NCBI GenBank assembly: GCA_949152475.1
Contig: OX424557.1
Span: forward strand, 25,295,462-25,359,461
Direction of reading: 5' to 3'
Length of the DNA stretch: 64,000 nucleotides
DNA from: Terebella lapidaria
Taxonomy: Eukaryota; Annelida; Polychaeta; Terebellida; Terebellidae
Shown here: piece by piece, positions 60,501 to 64,000 of the stretch
Layout: every line of letters begins with the position of its first letter
Numbering within the stretch: the stretch's first letter is position 1
Position numbers and translations under genes: made by a program
The notes under the pieces: generated by a model
The model's input: the letters and a program-made list of their open reading frames with translations, nothing else
Told to the model about the DNA's origin: nothing
Databases searched by the model: none

Positions 60501-62126
60501 GTGAGCAGGTTCATTCAACTTACGTGATAATCCCAAAGATATTCACATGACTGTTATTATGTACAGCAAGTGCACAAATATGTAGATTGGTAGCTATTGT
60601 ACGAGACGGTATGAACTGCACTTCAGGTACTAGTATTTACAGAAAATTGGTATTATGTTATATTGCAAGAGTATACAGATCGAATACTAGGCGAGGTGAC
60701 AACAATTTGAACAATTTTGTTAATAACTTGAAGAGATTGGAAGATGACCCAAAGCAGATGTCATACGTCCTGTAGGCCAGATAACTCGAGTTGCTTACTT
60801 GTCCCTTCTCAAACTTGTTAGTGTTGTTGGACTTGAGGAGTTGCCTCTTGCCCGTATCTCCACGTTCACCGGTCAGAATGACATAGACATTGGCATTTGT
60901 ACCAGCATTCTTCTCATTGGATGTATGGACCTCAACAGTGTAGGTTAGTACTGTGGAAACAATTTAGAACCTTTATTATTCTGAGTGTATGAGAAATGTG
61001 TGCAATGGAAATCTCAAGAGAGTGCACATATTTATACAATACAATTTACATAATAATAAACTGCACATTAAATCACTCACTGGTGACATGATTTATCACC
61101 TAAACCCCGAAAAATTTTAAAGAAGATTTTGAGGAATTTCTTAAGAGATTCACCTGGCAGCATCTCGTCTGCGTCTTTCTTGTTGAGCGGGATTTCCCGC
61201 CACCCGTCTTCCTCGTCCGTTACTGAGACCCAGTCACTACACAGAAACTCATAGACCTGTCCACTCGTCTCGTCCTCCACTCGTACCTGTCAACATGGCG
61301 CCAAGTAATCTAGTATCTGAACTTTCTGGCAAATGATCAGCTTTTTCGTCCAGATAATTACATACCTGTACCATATTTTTGATGCCCATGAATCTTCAAA
61401 CTGTTTATTGATATTATTTATGTTTATTGATGTTATTAATAAAAAGATTTCCAGCATTCATTATTTCATGTCATTACTTTGAGGCATCAGAGGTGTTTAC
61501 CTTGTCAAGGTACCAGAAAGGTTTGTCTTTTCGCTCCTCCTCGGGGTAACCAACTCGGATCTTGTAGAGGCTGCCCAGGGTCTGGGGGATGACAAGCTAC
61601 AAGAAACAATAGATTGGTCACTTATGTAACACCATCACTGTTGCCCAACCATACTTCTTCTAAGATACTACAAGGCTGTTTATTGCTATTGTATCTGCAG
61701 ATGGTAATCAATGGTATTCAGTCCTCCGTTTGTCACTACAGTAGATATCTAGGACGTACGTCAAAGTCCTCCGTTCTGCCGGGCTGTAGGACGGCTTTAG
61801 GGTTGTCACCTAGCGGTAGTTCTAAGGACTTGTCGTTCTCTCCATACAACACCATTACTACTTGTGTGCCGGGGCTCGAGTTCTTCTGCTTCATAGTCGA
61901 TACAGTCACCTTCCAAGGATTGCCTGGACGACACACAAGGTCATAAAAACTCAAATGGTATGAATCAAGCATTAGTGTGTGTGCATTGGAGCACCCAATC
62001 AATATTTTTGAACACTCTTGGATTGGTGAGTACAGTGTTACTAGAAAAGTATAAATGTGACCTTCACCTTTGGTGGCCAGTAAATCTCTCTGGATAAACC
62101 CATCGTCTTCTCCCTCATCTAGCCAC
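36095..62126 (-). CDS. LOXHD1: LOXHD1-like protein, array of about 18 PLAT domains (3' part; 49 exons)
   Basis: PLAT (lipoxygenase-homology) domains are beta-sandwiches that bind membranes or proteins. LOXHD1, made almost only of them, is needed for hair-cell stereocilia function in vertebrates. I placed 49 exons with AC...CT (minus GT...AG) borders, totalling 7,012 nt: one completing base plus 2,337 codons with the stop, so all phases agree. Each PLAT unit shows VxTYxVEVHTG...GTxANVYxxLxGERGDTG, GHDGKGxGxGWxLxKV, CxRWLDExEDDG or LYKIRVGY...WYLDK, YEFxYNxWVxVTxExDGWxEIP. Phase-1 introns bound the modules. Vertebrate LOXHD1 has 15 PLAT domains; this has at least 18, and the 5' end is outside the window or hidden beyond a transposon at 62.2 kb. 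Two donors are GC. An otopetrin gene is nested in one intron. Confidence 0.93.
36812..38368 (-). CDS. LOXHD1: PLAT module 9: two PLAT domains, 6 exons
   Basis: Exons 38217-38368 ([17 protein letters not shown]), 37935-38092 ([14 protein letters not shown]...FECDR), 37761-37828 ([15 protein letters not shown]), 37397-37560 ([14 protein letters not shown]), 37174-37266 ([15 protein letters not shown]), 36812-36944 ([14 protein letters not shown]). 768 nt. The second domain is the most diverged of the array. Confidence 0.88.
38452..38622. mobile_element. Short MITE with CTGTAAGATAAGAC ends
   Basis: The left end is CCTGTAAGATAAGACCTCA and the right end is GAGGTGTCTTATCTTACAGT, inverted copies of each other. 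A related copy is split across 45285-45312 and 49125-49185 in another intron of the same gene. Confidence 0.6.
38694..42320 (-). CDS. LOXHD1: PLAT module 8: two PLAT domains, 6 exons, with an acidic insertion
   Basis: Exons 42169-42320, 39704-39861 ([14 protein letters not shown]), 39546-39607 ([15 protein letters not shown]), 39167-39390 ([11 protein letters not shown], then a Glu/Asp/Ser-rich insertion of ~25 residues, then [16 protein letters not shown]), 38962-39054 ([14 protein letters not shown]), 38694-38856 (long last exon, [11 protein letters not shown] with a Pro/Gln-rich tail). 852 nt. The donor after 39704-39861 is GC (AACAG then GCAAGC). The intron 39862-42168 holds the 147-bp tandem array. 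Confidence 0.88.
40060..41385 (+). repeat. 147-bp tandem array, about nine units
   Basis: Consecutive CCGTTTCGCTCTACGACGCA anchors are spaced 140-148 bp apart, mostly 146-147. Each unit holds GACGAGTCCGAAAATAACG, CCGTTTCCGAGATATCG, a GCCGACTCGGCA palindrome and TCAAGGTCAAAGTTCATCC. An isolated unit lies at 41625-41710. It lies in the intron between PLAT exons 42169-42320 and 39704-39861. Confidence 0.92.
41386..41935 (+). repeat. Duplicated flank of the 147-bp array
   Basis: A ~200-bp segment (GGTCAAAGGTCGTTTGA, CCCAAAATCAATAGGGTTC, TTTCATCCTCACGGACC) occurs at about 41400-41620 and again at 41715-41925, around one 147-bp unit. This suggests a longer unit of array plus flank. Confidence 0.75.
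42451..43735 (-). CDS. LOXHD1: PLAT module 7: two PLAT domains, 5 exons
   Basis: Exons 43584-43735, 43309-43466 ([14 protein letters not shown]), 42900-43122 ([15 protein letters not shown]), 42716-42811 ([16 protein letters not shown]), 42451-42580 ([18 protein letters not shown]). Regular 152/158/223/96/130 pattern. Confidence 0.92.
43870..45132 (-). CDS. LOXHD1: PLAT module 6: two PLAT domains, 5 exons
   Basis: Exons 44981-45132, 44713-44870 ([14 protein letters not shown]), 44317-44539 ([15 protein letters not shown]), 44111-44206 ([16 protein letters not shown]), 43870-43999 ([18 protein letters not shown]). The donor after 44111-44206 is GC (AACAAG then GCAAGG), not GT. Confidence 0.9.
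45316..49120 (+). repeat. Nested cluster of GGTTACCGGAC-ended repeats in a PLAT-gene intron
   Basis: Four copies of the same head (TTAGCCCAAAGGCTAAG...GGTTACCGGACAA) start at about 45316, 46193, 47174 and 47702. Only the last runs to the full tail (ATAGGTTATCGGACC...GGTCCGGTAACCTAAA, about 48754-48785); a second tail follows to 49118. Bodies are rich in TCAAGGTCA. Junctions fall in A-runs. GACGGACGGACGG microsatellites precede both tails. Head and tail form an imperfect inverted repeat (AGGTTACCGGAC / GTCCGGTAACCT). No coding capacity. Confidence 0.85.
49210..50769 (-). CDS. LOXHD1: PLAT module 5: two PLAT domains, 5 exons
   Basis: Exons 50615-50769, 50221-50375 ([14 protein letters not shown]), 49872-50094 ([15 protein letters not shown]), 49635-49730 ([16 protein letters not shown]), 49210-49339 ([18 protein letters not shown]). 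759 nt with the 155/155 pattern. DACPKVP is shared with NACPKVP of module 4, supporting a recent common origin. Confidence 0.92.
50893..52242 (-). CDS. LOXHD1: PLAT module 4: two PLAT domains, 5 exons
   Basis: Exons 52088-52242, 51830-51984 ([14 protein letters not shown]), 51339-51561 ([15 protein letters not shown]), 51114-51209 ([16 protein letters not shown]), 50893-51022 ([18 protein letters not shown]). The lengths 155/155/223/96/130 differ from the usual 152/158 split and are shared only with module 5, suggesting these two arose from one another. Confidence 0.92.
52250..53396 (+). mobile_element. Complete copy of the GGTTACCGGAC-ended repeat family
   Basis: Head TTAGGCCAAGGGCCGAAGATAG with GGTTACCGGACAA at 52273-52287, tail GGTTATCGGACCATAGGTCC then GGTAACCTAAAA at 53364-53395. 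The body carries about four inverted ~130-bp AAGGTCA units (52290-52930), a GGCCGCCATTTTGAAAAAAA block and a GACGACGACGACGACG tract (53286-53345). It begins within 10 bp of a PLAT exon border (52242). Confidence 0.75.
53625..59154 (-). CDS. LOXHD1: PLAT module 3: two PLAT domains, 5 exons, split by a 4.4-kb intron
   Basis: Exons 59003-59154, 58753-58910 ([14 protein letters not shown]...FECER), 58400-58622 ([15 protein letters not shown]...DDFE, fused form), 53863-53958 ([16 protein letters not shown]), 53625-53754 ([18 protein letters not shown]). Lengths 152/158/223/96/130 = 759 nt. The intron 53959-58399 holds a MITE and the otopetrin-like gene on the opposite strand. Confidence 0.9.
54035..54497. 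mobile_element. MITE with GGYCTCTTCGATT ends
   Basis: The left end is GGTCTCTTCGATTGG and the right end CGAATCGAAGAGGCC, inverted. The interior has GGCCGCCATTTG and CCGCCATATTG words. A ~200-codon open frame on the minus strand across it is not protein-like. An internal GAGCTGGTAGAGC resembles a tRNA A box but no convincing B box follows. Confidence 0.55.
55471..57388 (+). CDS. Otopetrin-like proton channel, two coding exons
   Basis: Otopetrins are 12-pass membrane proteins forming dimeric proton channels. The start is ATG 55481, ten bases after a likely acceptor (GATTTGATTTGCAG, 55470), so a 5' non-coding exon is probable. Exon 1 (to about 56314) has helices near residues 57-80, 100-115, 150-185 and 205-255 ([30 protein letters not shown]). 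The TAA at 56321 would stop it, but an intron 56315-56425 (donor GTGGGA, acceptor TCGATTCAG) of 111 nt removes it in frame, giving about 600 residues. Exon 2 has an acidic loop, then six helices with [20 protein letters not shown] and the family-like end [15 protein letters not shown] at 57773. It lies antisense inside a PLAT-gene intron. The weak donor leaves a pseudogene possible. Confidence 0.75.
57389..58399. other. 3' flank of the otopetrin-like gene within the PLAT intron
   Basis: AT-rich DNA, with AATAAA at 57773-57778 about 385 bp after the stop. No further feature seen. Confidence 0.5.
59310..60950 (-). CDS. LOXHD1: PLAT module 2: two PLAT domains, 6 exons
   Basis: Exons 60799-60950 ([17 protein letters not shown]), 60319-60476 ([14 protein letters not shown]...FLCER), 60137-60195 ([15 protein letters not shown]), 59829-59992 ([13 protein letters not shown]...EYFD), 59576-59671 ([16 protein letters not shown]), 59310-59436 ([18 protein letters not shown]). 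Total 756 nt, a multiple of three. The phase-1 intron between the two domains is kept. Confidence 0.9.
61154..62126 (-). CDS. LOXHD1: PLAT module 1 (partial): one PLAT domain, 4 exons
   Basis: Exons 5' to 3': 62068-62126 ([15 protein letters not shown], tail of the preceding PLAT), 61760-61923 ([12 protein letters not shown]...EDFD), 61501-61596 ([12 protein letters not shown]...WYLDK), 61154-61286 ([18 protein letters not shown]...LPG). The 59+164-nt pair corresponds to the single 223-nt exon of modules 3-7. Its upstream partner exon is not found before the DIRS-like element. Confidence 0.88.
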
Positions 62127-62189
62127 CTAATGGATAGGATAGGGAATTGTATGAATTCAAAGCAAAACAATGCAAGTTCATATTACCAG

Positions 62190-62600
62190 CAAAAGGAAGT
62201 TTTAACTTGTTTAAAACCAGTATTTATTACATACCTACCTCTATAATAAACTCTTTGGGTAATCTTACCTTGGCATTCAAAGAAGAGGAGAGAGAAATGA
62301 ATGTCACAAGAATTTTCTCAAAATTCCTGACATCCATCTCGAACTCGAAATTGAAGGAAATTACTCTCACACATCTCAGATTCCCCGCGGTGTAGATGTG
62401 ACGTCACACCGGTCATATGATTGACCTTAACCGCCATTAATTTGCCCACCTGGTTAAGGCAGGGGAGGCGGGAGGGAGAATAATCGTGTTTATTATAGAG
62501 GTAGGTATGTAATAAATACTGGTTTTAAACAAGTTAAAACTTCCTATTTATTGCCATACCACTACCTCTATAATAAACTCTTTGGGTTATATCAGAATAA
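62190..62600. repeat. Inverted repeats at the 3' side of the DIRS-like element
   Basis: About 58 bp at 62196-62253 (GGAAGTTTTAACTTGTTTAA...CTCTATAATAAACT) recur inverted at 62489-62546. A second partial forward copy (CTACCTCTATAATAAACTCTTTGGG) lies at 62564-62588. Terminal and internal complementary repeats are a hallmark of DIRS-like elements. The ~235 bp between contain GATGTGACGTCACACCGGTC. Confidence 0.75.
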
Positions 62601-62927
62601 CCAAAGGAGGTGGGTTTAACCCTCTCCCGGGAATTTCATCACCGATGTGTGAGAGTAGGAAATATCCATTGAAAGTAGTAAATATTGTGTTTTACTTTTA
62701 AATTATAATTTTAAGTCGAAAATACATATTTACAGGATATTTACAACTATACCATAATACACGCCTGAATTACCTTCAGATGCATGGAGACGAGCAGGGG
62801 CTCTGCAGAGGTGACTTTCCTCTTGCAGAAGAACAAAAATTTCCCTCGCCAAAGAAGAGGAGCAACTCCCCTGGGAGTCGACCTCAGGTGCATCTGTACA
62901 GAGGCGTGCTGATCTATTTACAGGTAT
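62600..62927 (-). other. 3' untranslated part of the DIRS-like element
   Basis: Non-coding DNA between the recombinase stop and the inverted repeats. No additional motif recognised. Confidence 0.5.
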
Positions 62928-64000
62928 CTACAGCTGGACTACACGCTCCGCCGCCACCAGTCGTCCAAGCTGGAGGCCGGAGTCATCCTCCCAAGCTAAC
63001 TCCCTGAGATAGAAAGAAGTGAATGTGTTATGAGATTTCCAGGTACAGGCAGACATGACATCATTCAGAGACACTTTATTTGTAAAGGCAAGTGAAGCCG
63101 CGAGAGCCCTCACATCATGCGCTTTGACTCTGAAACCTGTGGATTTTTTCGCCTGTGACTTTTCATAGCAAAATCTAACACACTTCTTGATCCAAGATGA
63201 GATCGTAGCAGGACGGATATCATTTGGAAAATCCTTAAGATAGGACACGAAAAGCAAACGCTTGCCGAGATGCAGCTCACGCGTACGATTAACGTAGATG
63301 CGGAGGGCTCGCACGGGACAAAGCTTCGCGTCTTCCTCCAGGCCCGGCCCCAGAGAAGGAGTCAGGGCGGGAATGGAAAAGCTCAATAATGGCGTACCTG
63401 CTAATTGAGTTTTGGCCAGAAAGGAGGGAATGACTCCGAGGAGAACCGAGGAGCCATCCGACTTCCACTTAACTTTGGAAAAGGACAGAGCGTGAAGCTC
63501 ACTCCGTCGCTTCCCGGAAGCCAGAGCCAAAAGGAAGACCGTCTTAAACGTCAGCAACTTTAGTGAGGCCCGCTCAAGGGGTTCGAACGGATCTTTTCTT
63601 AAGACGTTGAGAACAAGCGATAGATCCCACTCAGGAACCGGGTTCCTAGCTTTCGGTCTTTCGATCTCGAAACTATTAATCAACGCAGTCAAACCTTGAT
63701 CATGACCAAAATCGATCCCAAGTTTGGGTTTTAGAGTCTTCGCGATAGCCGTACGGTAACCCGCGATCGTGGATGGAGCTCGCCCTTCATTGAACTTTTC
63801 GAGAAGAAATTCGGAAATTAGGGGAGCATCGACTCTGAAAGGACTAACCTTCCGGCGACGACACCAAGCACAGAAGGAAGTCCACTTCGATTGGTAGACT
63901 GCCAAAGAAGATTTTCGATTTGATCGGGCGATCCTAGCGGACACCTCCCTTGAAAATCCCTTCTTTCGGAAACATCGCTCGACAATATCCAGGCATGAAG
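62928..64000 (-). CDS. Tyrosine recombinase (DIRS/Ngaro type), 5' end outside the window
   Basis: Open to the window edge, at least 350 residues. The N-terminal helical DNA-binding part reads SREVSARIARSNRKSSLAVY...WTSFCAWC. The catalytic part shows the conserved Arg in ALASGKRRSELHAL, His-x-x-Arg in AHDVRALAASLA and the Tyr nucleophile in FTSFYLREL, then a short tail (LGRLVAAERVVQL) of a kind seen at the end of DIRS-type recombinases. It integrates circular cDNA without target duplication. The apparent start at 63944 is GTG in the middle of the domain, so translation begins further upstream. No inactivating change seen. Confidence 0.85.
   Translation of the reverse strand, partial: SCLDIVERCFRKKGFSREVSARIARSNRKSSLAVYQSKWTSFCAWCRRRKVSPFRVDAPLISEFLLEKFNEGRAPSTIAGYRTAIAKTLKPKLGIDFGHDQGLTALINSFEIERPKARNPVPEWDLSLVLNVLRKDPFEPLERASLKLLTFKTVFLLALASGKRRSELHALSFSKVKWKSDGSSVLLGVIPSFLAKTQLAGTPLLSFSIPALTPSLGPGLEEDAKLCPVRALRIYVNRTRELHLGKRLLFVSYLKDFPNDIRPATISSWIKKCVRFCYEKSQAKKSTGFRVKAHDVRALAASLAFTNKVSLNDVMSACTWKSHNTFTSFYLRELAWEDDSGLQLGRLVAAERVVQL

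Larger units (their letters stand above)
62190..64000 (-). mobile_element. DIRS/Ngaro-like tyrosine-recombinase retrotransposon (3' part)
   Basis: A tyrosine recombinase ORF on the minus strand is followed downstream by inverted repeats. This is the gene order expected at the 3' end of DIRS-like elements, where RT and RNase H lie upstream, here beyond the window. It sits directly 5' of the first visible PLAT exon and may interrupt an intron of that gene. Confidence 0.7.

Overview
This is a 64 kb piece of an animal nuclear genome. The evidence is a multi-exon gene with GT-AG introns, metazoan gene families (LOXHD1-like PLAT arrays, otopetrin), and a dense mix of animal-type transposons (Ty3/gypsy LTR, non-LTR, DIRS-type tyrosine-recombinase element, TA-flanked MITEs). 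The AT-rich, CATGTA-rich intergenic DNA and the style of the repeats suggest a marine invertebrate, probably a mollusc-like lophotrochozoan. That placement is inference, not proof.

Layout. 1-13113 is a nearly complete, very young Ty3/gypsy LTR retrotransposon: 5' LTR cut by the window edge, gag, pol in the -1 frame, a third sense ORF of unknown function, polypurine tract and 3' LTR. The visible 447 bp of the two LTRs look identical. The element is saturated with the hexamer CGRCCC on the plus strand only (about 110 by hand count, none in reverse complement), in all three coding frames and in its non-coding parts. This is the most unusual signal in the window. 14267-20450 is an old repeat block into which two copies of a TA-flanked inverted-repeat element inserted in opposite orientations. 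Each copy carries 20-bp minisatellite arrays facing each other around a short unique core, and a non-LTR retrotransposon with an open 1,096-codon ORF sits inside one array. The same block without that insertion lies inverted at 26200-27190. Two almost identical 3.3-kb copies of a decayed non-LTR element lie at 22786-26070 and 28201-31508. 31509-34480 is mostly short repeats.

36095-62126 (minus strand) holds the 3' part of a LOXHD1-like gene. I could place 49 exons that join into about 2,337 in-frame codons, encoding about 18 PLAT domains in two-domain modules. Its introns carry a 147-bp tandem array, a nested cluster of a GGTTACCGGAC-ended repeat family, several MITEs and, on the opposite strand, a two-exon otopetrin-like proton channel gene (55471-57388). 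62190-64000 contains the 3' part of a DIRS/Ngaro-like tyrosine-recombinase element that continues past the window end.

How they fit together: the only host genes seen are the PLAT-array gene and the otopetrin nested in its intron. In vertebrates both families are linked to hair-cell and vestibular function. The rest is mobile DNA of several ages. Much of it carries TCAAGGTCA-type nuclear-receptor half-sites.
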